Positions 9,086-17,457 of a stretch of 64,000 nt of DNA are shown here, piece by piece. Under the pieces are notes generated by a model. That model had not been told where the DNA came from, did no database searches, and saw nothing but the letters and a program-made list of their open reading frames with translations. The position numbers and the translations under genes are program-made. Numbering within the stretch: the first letter of the stretch is position 1; each line of letters begins with the position of its first letter. The DNA comes from Salisediminibacterium halotolerans (GTDB lineage: Bacteria > Bacillota > Bacilli > Bacillales > Salisediminibacteriaceae): positions 1 through 64,000 of the forward strand of contig NZ_RKQQ01000004.1 in the NCBI RefSeq assembly GCF_003814815.1. Reading direction: 5' to 3'.

Positions 9086-9574
9086 GTGGACGGATTTACA
9101 CATATGAACGAACAAGGGCGGGCCAAAATGGTTGATATCTCCGATAAGGAGACAAGCGTTCGCACAGCCGTTGCAAAATCGAGCTTGCTAGTGAATCAAA
9201 CGATTTTTGAGAATATTCAAGCCGGCACGATGAAAAAAGGAGACGTGCTTGCGGTTGCTCAAGTTGCCGGAATTATGGCGGCGAAAAATACGTCGCAATG
9301 GATTCCGATGTGTCATCCGCTGTCTTTAAGTGGAGTCGATATCGCATTTGAATGGTCGGAAGAAGAGAATGGCTATCGTTTGCACGCAGCGGCAACAGTA
9401 AAAACAAAAGGAAGTACAGGGGTAGAAATGGAAGCGTTAACATCTGTTTCAGCAGCAATGCTGACAGTCTATGATATGTGTAAAGCTGTCGATAAAGGCA
9501 TGGTCATCGGGGAAACTTACTTAGACGAAAAAACAGGCGGAAAAAGCGGCGATTACACGCGCGGCGAATCATAA
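9086..9574 (+). CDS. moaC: Cyclic pyranopterin monophosphate synthase MoaC
   Basis: MoaC acts with MoaA in the first step of molybdenum cofactor synthesis. The 162-residue protein has the conserved MCHPL motif near residue 77 and the C-terminal KSG segment. The GTG at 9086 is preferred because AAGGGGGA at 9071-9078 is well placed; an ATG at 9104 is a weaker alternative. The cofactor is needed by the molybdopterin reductase encoded at 18731, 9 kb downstream, though moaC is found here in many bacilli without such an enzyme. Confidence 0.95.
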   Translation: MDGFTHMNEQGRAKMVDISDKETSVRTAVAKSSLLVNQTIFENIQAGTMKKGDVLAVAQVAGIMAAKNTSQWIPMCHPLSLSGVDIAFEWSEEENGYRLHAAATVKTKGSTGVEMEALTSVSAAMLTVYDMCKAVDKGMVIGETYLDEKTGGKSGDYTRGES

Positions 9575-9629
9575 ACGTTTAAACGGTGCAGACAGAAAGG
9601 AAAAAGGAATAGAATGGGAGGATTCAGAC

Positions 9630-10271
9630 ATGTTAGAGATTGATCAGGCAAAAATCCCACAGGCGACAGCGAAACGGCTGCCCCTTTATTATCGCTTTTT
9701 AGAAGGACTGCAAGCATCCGGCAAACACCGTGTTTCCTCGACGGAGCTGAGCGAAGCAGTGAAAGTCGATTCAGCGACGATCCGCCGTGATTTTTCTTAT
9801 TTTGGTGCGCTGGGGAAAAAGGGCTACGGCTATAATGTAAACTATTTATTATCTTTTTTCCGAAAAACGCTTGATCAAGATGAATTGACGAAAGTTGCGC
9901 TCGTCGGAGTCGGAAATCTTGGGACTGCTTTTTTAAATTACAACTTTAGTAAAAACAACAGTACCCGGATCGAAATGGCGTTTGATGTTGATGATTCGAA
10001 AGTTAATCAAGAAATAAGCGATGTGCCGATCTACCATCTCGATGAGTTTAAAGAAAAACTTCCTGCGGATATCGAGGTCGTCATACTTACCGTGCCGTCT
10101 CAGGCTGCGCAAGGAATCGCGGATCAGCTTGTCGAGGGGGGCATTAAAGGGATTTTGAATTTTACACCGGCCCGATTGACAGTGCCCGATGATGTGCGCG
10201 TTCATCATATTGATTTGTCTGTTGAACTGCAATCTTTAATTTACTTTTTAAAACACTATCCGCTTAAATAA
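9630..10271 (+). CDS. rex: Redox-sensing transcriptional repressor Rex
   Basis: Rex is a homodimeric repressor that binds DNA when NAD+ is high and releases it when NADH builds up, so fermentation and respiration genes are switched on when oxygen is short. The 213-residue protein has an N-terminal winged helix ([22 protein letters not shown] region) and a Rossmann domain with GVGNLGTA near residue 93. A candidate Rex operator lies at 29003-29020 upstream of the NADH oxidase gene. A GC-rich hairpin (about 10279-10302) follows it without a clear T tract. Confidence 0.96.
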   Translation: MLEIDQAKIPQATAKRLPLYYRFLEGLQASGKHRVSSTELSEAVKVDSATIRRDFSYFGALGKKGYGYNVNYLLSFFRKTLDQDELTKVALVGVGNLGTAFLNYNFSKNNSTRIEMAFDVDDSKVNQEISDVPIYHLDEFKEKLPADIEVVILTVPSQAAQGIADQLVEGGIKGILNFTPARLTVPDDVRVHHIDLSVELQSLIYFLKHYPLK

Positions 10272-10331
10272 GAACAGCACCCGCCCGAGATCTTCGGGCG
10301 GGTTCAGTCATGAAAGCAAAGGTGAGAGAAA

Positions 10332-11753
10332 ATGCAAAAGATCCCAGATAAATGGCTTGTCGTCATTACCGTGCTCCTCGGCGCGTTCACAGTTATACTG
10401 AACAACAGCATGCTGAATCCGGCTGTCCCCCATTTTATGGCGGTTTTTCAAGCGGATGCTGTCGCGGCCGGCTGGGTCATTACTGTATTTATGGTTACGA
10501 TGGGAATGGCGATGCCGCTCACCGGCTATTTAGCAGATAAATACGGCAAAAAACAAATGTATATTAGCGGGATGGCTCTGTTTATCAGCGGTTCTGTTTT
10601 CGGATCGCTATCGTGGGATTTATCCTCGCTGATTATGTTTCGCGGTTTGCAGGGCTTGGGTGGCGGGTTGATCATGCCGCTGTCGATGGCGCTGATTTTT
10701 GACGCTTTTCCGCGCAATGAGCGGGGCCTTGCAACCGGTATTTACGGGATTGCAGCGATGATGGCGCCGACAATCGGTCCGACGCTCGGGGGCGTGATTA
10801 TTGAACTTGCCGCATGGCAATGGCTGTTTTTGATGAATATTCCGATCGGTGCAGCCGGTCTTCTCTTTGCCGTTCGCTATTTGCCGCAGTCACGGACGGT
10901 GCCGGAGATCCGCTTTGATCTGCCCGGCTTTATTACGGTCACTGCTGGTGTCGGTGCAGTGCTGACGGCGCTTGGAAGGATCTCCGAACTTGCCCATCTT
11001 ATGAATCCGGTTAATATCGGCCTTGTCATCCTCGGTGCGGGCAGTATCGCCTTGTTCATTCGAATTGAAACGAAACAACAACAGCCGCTTTTGGATTTGT
11101 CGATTTTCCGTATCCGCGCCTATACATACAGCGTCTGGGTGGCGATTATCGGTTCGATGAGCCTGTTTGGCGGCATCTTTTTAATTCCGCTGCTGATTCA
11201 AAATGTTTACGGGTACGGGGCGATTATGACCGGACTCGTCTTTTTGCCGGCAGCGTTATTAACCGGGGTATTTATGACTGTCGGCGGCCGGCTTCTCGAT
11301 AAACAAGGTCCGACAGTCGTGGTGACGACAGGCCTCACCCTTTTGACGCTCGGTACAGGTCTGATGGGTTTTTTGGACATGACAACGTCGCTTTGGCTGA
11401 TTTTCTTGCTTAATGCGATTCGGGGTGTCGGGATGGGCCTCAGTAATATGCCGGCAACGACTGCAGGGATGAATTCGATCCCGGAAGCTTTTGTGTCCCG
11501 AGGCTCAGCAATGAATAACGTGATGCGGCAGATGAGTTCTGCGCTCGGGATCGTGTTTGTGTCCGTTTATTTTGAAGTCCGGCGCGCGCAGCTGATGAAC
11601 GGAGAAAGCTTGCTGGTCGAAGAAGCGAGTCTTGCCGCCATTAATGAAGGGTTTATCGTTCTTGCGGTTATTTCGCTTTTAAGTATACCGGCAGGATTGC
11701 TGCTCGGCAGGGAATATCAGAAAAGTTCTGACGCAGATGAAAAGGGTGAATAA
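10332..11753 (+). CDS. MFS transporter, DHA2 (14-TM) drug:H+ antiporter type
   Basis: The 473-residue membrane protein belongs to the EmrB/QacA-like DHA2 group: NNSMLNPAVPHF in TM1, the loop GYLADKYGKKQMY (motif A), RGLQGLGGG (motif B) and GPTLGG (motif C). It has about 14 hydrophobic segments and should export a small lipophilic or toxic compound using the proton gradient. Its stop is 4 bases before the start of the substrate-binding protein gene, so it may be co-transcribed with the sensory genes downstream. The substrate cannot be deduced. Confidence 0.9.
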   Translation: MQKIPDKWLVVITVLLGAFTVILNNSMLNPAVPHFMAVFQADAVAAGWVITVFMVTMGMAMPLTGYLADKYGKKQMYISGMALFISGSVFGSLSWDLSSLIMFRGLQGLGGGLIMPLSMALIFDAFPRNERGLATGIYGIAAMMAPTIGPTLGGVIIELAAWQWLFLMNIPIGAAGLLFAVRYLPQSRTVPEIRFDLPGFITVTAGVGAVLTALGRISELAHLMNPVNIGLVILGAGSIALFIRIETKQQQPLLDLSIFRIRAYTYSVWVAIIGSMSLFGGIFLIPLLIQNVYGYGAIMTGLVFLPAALLTGVFMTVGGRLLDKQGPTVVVTTGLTLLTLGTGLMGFLDMTTSLWLIFLLNAIRGVGMGLSNMPATTAGMNSIPEAFVSRGSAMNNVMRQMSSALGIVFVSVYFEVRRAQLMNGESLLVEEASLAAINEGFIVLAVISLLSIPAGLLLGREYQKSSDADEKGE

Positions 11754-11757
11754 CGAT

Positions 11758-12747
11758 ATGAAAATGCTTATAGCAATGGCTGTCTTATTGACGGCCGCAA
11801 TCAGTGCGTTTATATGGACTTCGGCTGAAGATGACCCTGTTTATGAAATCAGTGTGTTAGCCAGTGAAGAAGATCGCTTGAAAAAAATTGACGGCGTGGT
11901 TGACGGTTTACATGATCTCGGATATACCGAACAAGAGTATCGGTTAAACGTTTTTCAACCGGAGCCCGAGACAACGTTAGCCGCGGCAGCTGAACAAGCG
12001 GCCGATGCTGAACCGGATGTGATACTTTCGCTTGGCGGGGTCGAATCGCAAGAGCTGGCGGAAATGTTGCACAACCGTTCGGTTGAATTGCCGGTCGTAT
12101 TTGCAGGTATGGCAGCTCCAGTTCAGACGGGAATGATTGAAACATTCGAAGAACCACAAGGGCTCTTCACCGGGATCAGCAATCATCAAAGGACGTTGTC
12201 TGCGAAACGCGTAGAACTGTTTGCTGATTTAATACCTTCCATGGAGCGGATCATTCTTTTATATAATGAAAATATTGATATCAGCAGGCGCTCGCTGGCG
12301 GAGGCAGAAGCGGCAGCAGAGCAGCTGGGGATTGAAGTGACCGGTTTTGATGTCGGAATGGAGACGGATTATGAAGCCTTGGCAGATATTGTTGATACCA
12401 ATACAGGGGTGATGACGCTCCCGAGCTATATCATAGAAAGTAAAACAGAAGAATGGGTACAGTTCAGTAATGAACAGGAAGTCCCCTTAATGGGAATTCA
12501 TGAGTTTGAAGTAGAAGCCGGTTTTTTGGCAGCTTATGGTACGTCATTTTATGAACAGGGATTGCAGGCTGCCCGCCCTTTGAGTCTTATCCTGCAAGGA
12601 AATGAGCCGGAAGATATTCCTGCAGAGCTGCCTGATGTCGTAACATTCTATAAAAATGATCAAGCTTTTGATAACTGGAGAGGGAAAATGAACTCTGATA
12701 TCGCCCGATTTGCCGAATCCGTTCAATCGGAAGGAGAAGAAGAATGA
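11758..12747 (+). CDS. ABC-type substrate-binding protein, likely sensory partner of the kinase
   Basis: This is a 329-residue ABC substrate-binding protein of the TrpX/ABC_sub_bind type with an N-terminal export or anchor segment (MLIAMAVLLTAAISAFIW). No ABC permease or ATPase gene is nearby. Instead its stop overlaps the start of the histidine kinase by 4 bases, so it is probably a sensory binding protein that presents a ligand to the kinase. AAGGGTGA at 11742-11749 favours the ATG at 11758 over the in-frame ATG at 11737 inside the MFS gene. By analogy with kinases such as TtrS, which contain a binding-protein-like sensor, the ligand may be the electron acceptor of the reductase downstream; that is inference. 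Confidence 0.82.
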   Translation: MKMLIAMAVLLTAAISAFIWTSAEDDPVYEISVLASEEDRLKKIDGVVDGLHDLGYTEQEYRLNVFQPEPETTLAAAAEQAADAEPDVILSLGGVESQELAEMLHNRSVELPVVFAGMAAPVQTGMIETFEEPQGLFTGISNHQRTLSAKRVELFADLIPSMERIILLYNENIDISRRSLAEAEAAAEQLGIEVTGFDVGMETDYEALADIVDTNTGVMTLPSYIIESKTEEWVQFSNEQEVPLMGIHEFEVEAGFLAAYGTSFYEQGLQAARPLSLILQGNEPEDIPAELPDVVTFYKNDQAFDNWRGKMNSDIARFAESVQSEGEEE

Positions 12748-14780
12748 AACGCTGGCAATCGATCCGCATGAAAGTATTGATGTTCGGTTTGCTGATGACA
12801 TTTGTACCGCTATCTCTTATCTCGATTTATTATTTTACCGACATGGCACAATATATTGAGCAGTCGTCCGTCGAACAGCAAAACCTTGAGCTCGAGAATC
12901 TCAGTAACGACATTTACCGGGATATTGAAGCAGCGCAAAGAGAACTGGAATTGCTCGTCTCGCTTGAGAGGACCTCAGGCGAAGCCGGCGTATTTTATGA
13001 CATCCTGAAAAATCATCAAGCTTTCACTGAAATCGTTTGGCTGAGTGAAGATGGACAGATCGAAGAACGTTATGCCCGCTATACATTGAACGAAGAAGCT
13101 GACAGTTCCCGCTGGGCTGAAGACGAGCAGTGGCAGGAAGAAGGGAACAGCTCCTTTTCCGAAGTGCGCTTTGATGACTTTGGTCAACCCTATATGCAAA
13201 TCACTGTAACCGATTCAGAAACAAATAGAAAAGCTGGCGCTTCTTTGCAGCTGCAAAAATTAATCGGGCAAGTCGCCTCTTACAGAATATCAGACCAGGC
13301 TTCAATGTATTTAGAGAATCAAGGCGGTCAAGTGATTGCACATCAAGATTATTCGCAATTATGGCAGGAAAAAGACACGACCGATTATGATAACCCGCTT
13401 ATTTTTAAGACGGACGTCGAACCGCTGGATTGGACACTTAGTATCGAACAGCCGGAAAATGAAATGCTGGCGCCGCTGTATTCGATGATGCAGCAAGGGG
13501 GCTTGGCTGCGGCCGTGCTAATTTTTACCGGCAGCATAATCAGTGTCTTTGCCGGCTTGTCGTTTGTGAAACCGATCGAGTATTTGCAGCGGCGGATCAA
13601 TGCTGTGAAAGCCGGCGAATGGCCGGAGCGTATGGCTGTTGGGCGCCAAGATGAATTCGGTGAATTAACCTATGCATTTAATACAATGAGCGAAACAATA
13701 CAAGAAAAAGAACAATGGCTGCAGCAGGAGAAAGAACGGCTCAATATTGTTGTTAACAGCATGGATGCAGGGTTAGCTGTGATCCGCAAAGATTTCTCCA
13801 TCGCATGGATGAATCCGACATTGGAAAATTGGCTGGGAAGACAAGCTGACGTTCCGTGTTTTCAACTTTTTAATGATCGTTCTTCACCATGCTATTCTTG
13901 CCCTCTCAGTCCGGAAACGCCGTTTGACAAAATGGATGAGCAGCTTTTCAAAACAGACGAAAACGGCAGACAGCGTATTTACCGGCACCGTGTTTATCCG
14001 CTTGAACATACATTGGAAGAAAACGAAGAAGCATTAATCGTGATGGAAGATATAACAGAAGAGAAAGAAATGGAAGAAAAGCTGATTCAAACGGATAAGC
14101 TGTCAGCGCTCGGTTTAATGGCATCGTCGTTCGCCCATGAAGTAAACAATCCGCTCGCTTCCGTGCAAGTGTATTCCGAAGACTTATCCGACCGGCTGAG
14201 CGAGGAAGGGACGGAATTGATTGCAAACGGGGAAGCTCAGCACTATATGAATGTCATCCGGAAAAATATTGACCGCTGTAAAGAGATCACGACGAATTTA
14301 TTGAATTTTTCGCGGAAATCTCAATGGGACATGCGCGAATTATCTGTTGAGCAAGTATTGGATGAGAGCCTGTCCTTAATGAATTATGCTTTGAAAAAAC
14401 AAGGCACGTCGGTTGAGAAACATTGCGTTGATAATCTTCCGCATATTTATGGCGATCCGCTAAAATTAAGTCAAGTTTTTGTGAATCTGATTCAAAATGC
14501 GCTGGATGCAATGGAAGAGCAAAAAAACCCGCTGTTAACGCTTGCGCTCACAAAAGGCCATGACGGGGTAACCATTACGGTGCAAGATAACGGGAGCGGG
14601 ATATCAGCCGAGCAAATCCCGAAATTATTTGATCCGTTTTATACATCCAAACCGACAGGAAAAGGAACCGGGTTGGGCTTGTCGGTGTGTTATGGTATTG
14701 TGCAGCAAATGAGCGGAACGCTGACTGTCGAATCTGAAGAGGGGAAAGGAACAACCTTTTTTGTTAATCTTCCTGCATAG
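12744..14780 (+). CDS. Membrane-bound sensor histidine kinase with PAS domain
   Basis: The 678-residue kinase has a TM helix at about residues 10-30, a 220-residue extracytoplasmic sensor region, a second TM near 250-275, HAMP, a PAS domain, a HisKA domain with phospho-acceptor His465 (FAHEVNNPLAS) and an HATPase domain (DNGSG, KGTGLGLSV). The PAS holds a Cys cluster, Cys372, Cys383 and Cys386 (PCYSCPL), which could bind a metal or sense redox state. It overlaps the binding-protein gene and is followed by an NtrC-type regulator, its likely phosphorylation target. The signal is unknown; an oxyanion acceptor is plausible from context. Confidence 0.92.
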   Translation: MKRWQSIRMKVLMFGLLMTFVPLSLISIYYFTDMAQYIEQSSVEQQNLELENLSNDIYRDIEAAQRELELLVSLERTSGEAGVFYDILKNHQAFTEIVWLSEDGQIEERYARYTLNEEADSSRWAEDEQWQEEGNSSFSEVRFDDFGQPYMQITVTDSETNRKAGASLQLQKLIGQVASYRISDQASMYLENQGGQVIAHQDYSQLWQEKDTTDYDNPLIFKTDVEPLDWTLSIEQPENEMLAPLYSMMQQGGLAAAVLIFTGSIISVFAGLSFVKPIEYLQRRINAVKAGEWPERMAVGRQDEFGELTYAFNTMSETIQEKEQWLQQEKERLNIVVNSMDAGLAVIRKDFSIAWMNPTLENWLGRQADVPCFQLFNDRSSPCYSCPLSPETPFDKMDEQLFKTDENGRQRIYRHRVYPLEHTLEENEEALIVMEDITEEKEMEEKLIQTDKLSALGLMASSFAHEVNNPLASVQVYSEDLSDRLSEEGTELIANGEAQHYMNVIRKNIDRCKEITTNLLNFSRKSQWDMRELSVEQVLDESLSLMNYALKKQGTSVEKHCVDNLPHIYGDPLKLSQVFVNLIQNALDAMEEQKNPLLTLALTKGHDGVTITVQDNGSGISAEQIPKLFDPFYTSKPTGKGTGLGLSVCYGIVQQMSGTLTVESEEGKGTTFFVNLPA

Positions 14781-14811
14781 GAAGAGAAGATGCTTTGGGA
14801 GGGTTTAAAAA

Positions 14812-16155
14812 ATGACATCGATTCTTGTCGTGGATGATGAAGAGGATTTGCGCGATCTGCTTGTCAGCCGTTTGAAGCGAAAAAATTATCAAGCTGAAGC
14901 AGCGGAAAGCGCAGAAAAGGCATTGGCGTTGCTTGCAGAAAAATCTTTTGATTTAGGGATATTTGATATTCGCATGGAAGAGAAGGATGGCTTAACGCTT
15001 CTTGAAGAAGTGAAAAACGGCTTGCTTCCGGCAATGGAAGTTATTATGTTAACAGGGCATGGAACGATTGAATCGGCGATCGATGCGATGAAAAAAGGCG
15101 CTTACGACTATATAACAAAACCGTATAACTTGTCTGAATTGGAAATGACGATAGAAAAAGCGCTGGAAAAAAAGCGTTTAATCGACCGCAATGAAACGAT
15201 GAAAGCTTGGATGCATTCGCGGGAAAACAATTTTGATATGATCGGCTCGAGTTCAAAGATCCAGGCAGTCAAAACGTTAACGGCAAAAGTTGCTGATGCG
15301 AGAGCCTCGATTATGATCGAAGGGGAAAGCGGAACAGGAAAAGAACTGGTAGCCAAAGCGCTCCATTATTGGAGTGACAGGGCGGATGAACCTTTTATCG
15401 CTGTCAATGCAGGTGCGATTCCTGAACAGCTGCTCGAAAGTGAATTGTTCGGACATGCTAAAGGGGCCTTTACCGGCGCGCAAAAAGAGAAAAAAGGACT
15501 TGTTGAAGCGGCAGACGCCGGAACACTTTTTTTGGACGAAATCGGCGAGATGCCGCTTGAAACCCAGGCAAAATGGCTGCGTTTTTTGGAAACCGGACAA
15601 TATCGGCGCGTCGGTGAAGTGCAAGAACGATCAGTCAACGTCCGTGTTGTGGCTGCAACAAACCGGGATATGGCTGATCAGGTAGCCAAGGGAGAGTTTC
15701 GCGAAGATCTCTACTATCGTCTGCAAGTGCTGACGATTGAGGTGCCGCCGCTGAGAGAACGAAAAGAAGACATCCCGGAACTGTGCGAGCATTATCTGCG
15801 CACTGTCAAAAAGCGTCCGGATCTCTCCCTTTCGCAAGATGCTGCGAGAGCACTGCAAAGTTATGATTTCCCGGGAAATATCCGCGAATTATTTCATTTT
15901 CTAGAACGCGGTGTTTTACTGGCATCTGCTAAAACGATCGAGACAGAAGATTTGATGCTTCCCGGCTTACAAGGCAAAGAAGGAACAGCGAAAGATGGAG
16001 CGGAGCAAAAGCAAACGCTCGAAGAAATTGAAGCTTTCCATATTAAAAACGTACTTGATGAAACCGGCTGGAATAAATCAGAAGCAGCGGAAATCCTCGG
16101 GATCAGCGTTCGCAATATTTATCGAAAAATTGATCATCACGGGCTGGAATCTTAA
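14812..16155 (+). CDS. Sigma-54-dependent NtrC-family response regulator
   Basis: The 447-residue protein has a receiver domain (acceptor Asp near residue 52 in GIFDIRMEEKDG), an AAA+ ATPase with Walker A GESGTGKE and the sigma-54 contact loop GAFTGA, and a C-terminal Fis-type helix-turn-helix (NKSEAAEILGISVRNIYRKI). Such proteins bind upstream enhancers and drive RNA polymerase with sigma-54. Both partners are visible: a perfect inverted repeat at 16175-16209 just after the gene, and a -24/-12 promoter at 16343-16358. A terminator at 16307-16338 ends the operon. Confidence 0.95.
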   Translation: MTSILVVDDEEDLRDLLVSRLKRKNYQAEAAESAEKALALLAEKSFDLGIFDIRMEEKDGLTLLEEVKNGLLPAMEVIMLTGHGTIESAIDAMKKGAYDYITKPYNLSELEMTIEKALEKKRLIDRNETMKAWMHSRENNFDMIGSSSKIQAVKTLTAKVADARASIMIEGESGTGKELVAKALHYWSDRADEPFIAVNAGAIPEQLLESELFGHAKGAFTGAQKEKKGLVEAADAGTLFLDEIGEMPLETQAKWLRFLETGQYRRVGEVQERSVNVRVVAATNRDMADQVAKGEFREDLYYRLQVLTIEVPPLRERKEDIPELCEHYLRTVKKRPDLSLSQDAARALQSYDFPGNIRELFHFLERGVLLASAKTIETEDLMLPGLQGKEGTAKDGAEQKQTLEEIEAFHIKNVLDETGWNKSEAAEILGISVRNIYRKIDHHGLES

Positions 16156-16174
16156 GGATTCGCAGAAAAAGGTG

Positions 16175-16209
16175 TGCCATTTTGTCATCGCAGCTATGAC
16201 AAAATGGCA
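16175..16209. promoter_or_regulatory. Perfect inverted repeat, candidate enhancer (UAS) for the NtrC-type regulator
   Basis: TGCCATTTTGTCAT (16175-16188) and ATGACAAAATGGCA (16196-16209) are perfect 14-bp arms around a 7-base spacer. The dyad lies about 150 bases upstream of the sigma-54 promoter, the usual position for an activator of this class. It has no following T tract, so a terminator role is less likely. Confidence 0.7.
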
Positions 16210-16306
16210 TGAATTGCAGCCTGCAAACAGAGCTGTTTTTGAAGCAGTGAAGAAACGAAAAATAAAAAATTTTCCGCGGCAGCCCTTTTTCAGCGTATAC
16301 CCAAGG

Positions 16307-16338
16307 CTTCTCTTCTTTTTTAGAAGGGAAGTTTTTTT
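16307..16338 (+). terminator. Terminator of the MFS/sensor/regulator operon
   Basis: CTTCTCTTCT and AGAAGGGAAG form a 10-bp stem (one wobble) followed by seven T residues. It ends five bases before the -24 box of the next operon, isolating the reductase genes from read-through. Confidence 0.78.
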
Positions 16339-16342
16339 ATTT

Positions 16343-16358
16343 TGGCATAAATGTTGCA
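16343..16358 (+). promoter_or_regulatory. Sigma-54 (-24/-12) promoter of the reductase operon
   Basis: TGGCAT-N5-TTGCA matches the consensus TGGCAC-N5-TTGCW, with exactly ten bases between the invariant GG (16344-16345) and GC (16356-16357). It lies 43 bases before tatA. The start of transcription would be near 16369. Confidence 0.85.
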
Positions 16359-16400
16359 TCTATTTAAGGTAAGGAAAAAAGTTTAAAAGGAGGGCGTAAA

Positions 16401-16568
16401 ATGATATCGAATATCGGTGTTCCCGGGTTAATCATCATTTTAATCATTGCATTAATCGTTTTTGGTCCGGGGAAACTTCCGCAAATAGGCCAAGCTGTCG
16501 GTGAAACTTTAAAAGAATTTAAGAGGTCCACAAAAGAACTGACCGGTGATGAAGACGAACAATCTTAA
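16401..16568 (+). CDS. tatA: Twin-arginine translocase subunit TatA/E
   Basis: This 55-residue gene encodes a short N-terminal membrane helix, the [10 protein letters not shown] hinge, an amphipathic helix ([14 protein letters not shown]) and an acidic tail, as in TatA proteins. AAAGGAGGGCG lies upstream of the ATG. It is the first gene of the sigma-54 operon, so a Tat pore component would be made together with the Tat-exported molybdopterin subunit. No tatC is present, so it must work with a TatC encoded elsewhere. Confidence 0.9.
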   Translation: MISNIGVPGLIIILIIALIVFGPGKLPQIGQAVGETLKEFKRSTKELTGDEDEQS

Positions 16569-16588
16569 ACATTCAGGAGGGGAAAACA

Positions 16589-17446
16589 ATGGGGAAGACG
16601 CATGATCTTATTATTGATCAATCCCGCTGGAACGGCGAGGAAATATTAAAATCATCGAAATACGATACAGCGCTGGGATTAAATATGGCAGAAGACGCAC
16701 GAAAACTGGCTGATGGACATATCAGTGAAGAGGCGTTTGTTGCGAAATATCAGGAGTCAGTCGAAAAGGAGTTTCAACAAACGTTGGCTGTACAAGCGAA
16801 TGAGACAGACCACTCCGGAGTGAGATGGGGGATGGTGATTGATTTACGCAAGTGTGTTGGCTGTGAAACGTGCACCGTGTCTTGCAAAGCGGAAAATCGG
16901 ACGCCTCCCGGGGTGTCTTATAATCAGGTTTTTGTAAAAGAAGAAGGAACGTTTCCGAATACATCCCGAACGAATATTGCCCGTCCGTGCATGCATTGTG
17001 ACAAACCGCCTTGTGCTTCGGTTTGTCCTGTACGGGCAACGTATAAAGCAGACAACGGCATTGTTATTCAGGACGCTGATCGGTGCATCGGCTGCCGTTA
17101 TTGTATGGTCGCGTGTCCTTATGGCGCGAGAACGTTTGATTTCGGCGAGTCCTACGATGAGATGACGGGGTACGAACAAGTCCAAGCGCCGGAACACGGG
17201 ATGGACCGCGGAAAGCGGGAAGACGGCAAAGCTCCGGTCGGAACTGTCCGAAAGTGCAACTTTTGTTTTCACAGGTTGGAGCGCGGAGAAGAACCGGCTT
17301 GTGTCGAAACGTGTATTGGCGATGCCAGATATTTCGGCGATTTAAACGATCCTGACAGCACCGTATCTCAGCTTGCTGCAAGTGACCGGGCCTTTCGGTT
17401 AAAAGAAAGCGCCGGTACGCAACCACGCGTCTATTATTTACGCTAG
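16589..17446 (+). CDS. Four-cluster Fe-S electron-transfer subunit (TtrB/SrdB/DmsB type)
   Basis: The 285-residue protein carries four cysteine groups for four [4Fe-4S] clusters: CVGCETCTVSC, CMHCDKPPCASVCP, CIGCRYCMVACP and CNFC with CVETC. It should pass electrons from the membrane subunit to the molybdopterin subunit. About 75 residues precede the first cluster, and no Tat or Sec signal is visible, so it is either carried out bound to the catalytic subunit or differently placed. The gene order B-C-A resembles ttrBCA (tetrathionate) and, from memory, srdBCA (selenate) operons. Confidence 0.92.
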   Translation: MGKTHDLIIDQSRWNGEEILKSSKYDTALGLNMAEDARKLADGHISEEAFVAKYQESVEKEFQQTLAVQANETDHSGVRWGMVIDLRKCVGCETCTVSCKAENRTPPGVSYNQVFVKEEGTFPNTSRTNIARPCMHCDKPPCASVCPVRATYKADNGIVIQDADRCIGCRYCMVACPYGARTFDFGESYDEMTGYEQVQAPEHGMDRGKREDGKAPVGTVRKCNFCFHRLERGEEPACVETCIGDARYFGDLNDPDSTVSQLAASDRAFRLKESAGTQPRVYYLR

Positions 17447-17457
17447 GAGGAATCAGA

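Noticed and set aside
16175-16209. Inverted repeat as terminator of the response regulator gene
   Set aside because: There is no T tract after it, and a proper terminator follows at 16307-16338; an enhancer role is more likely.
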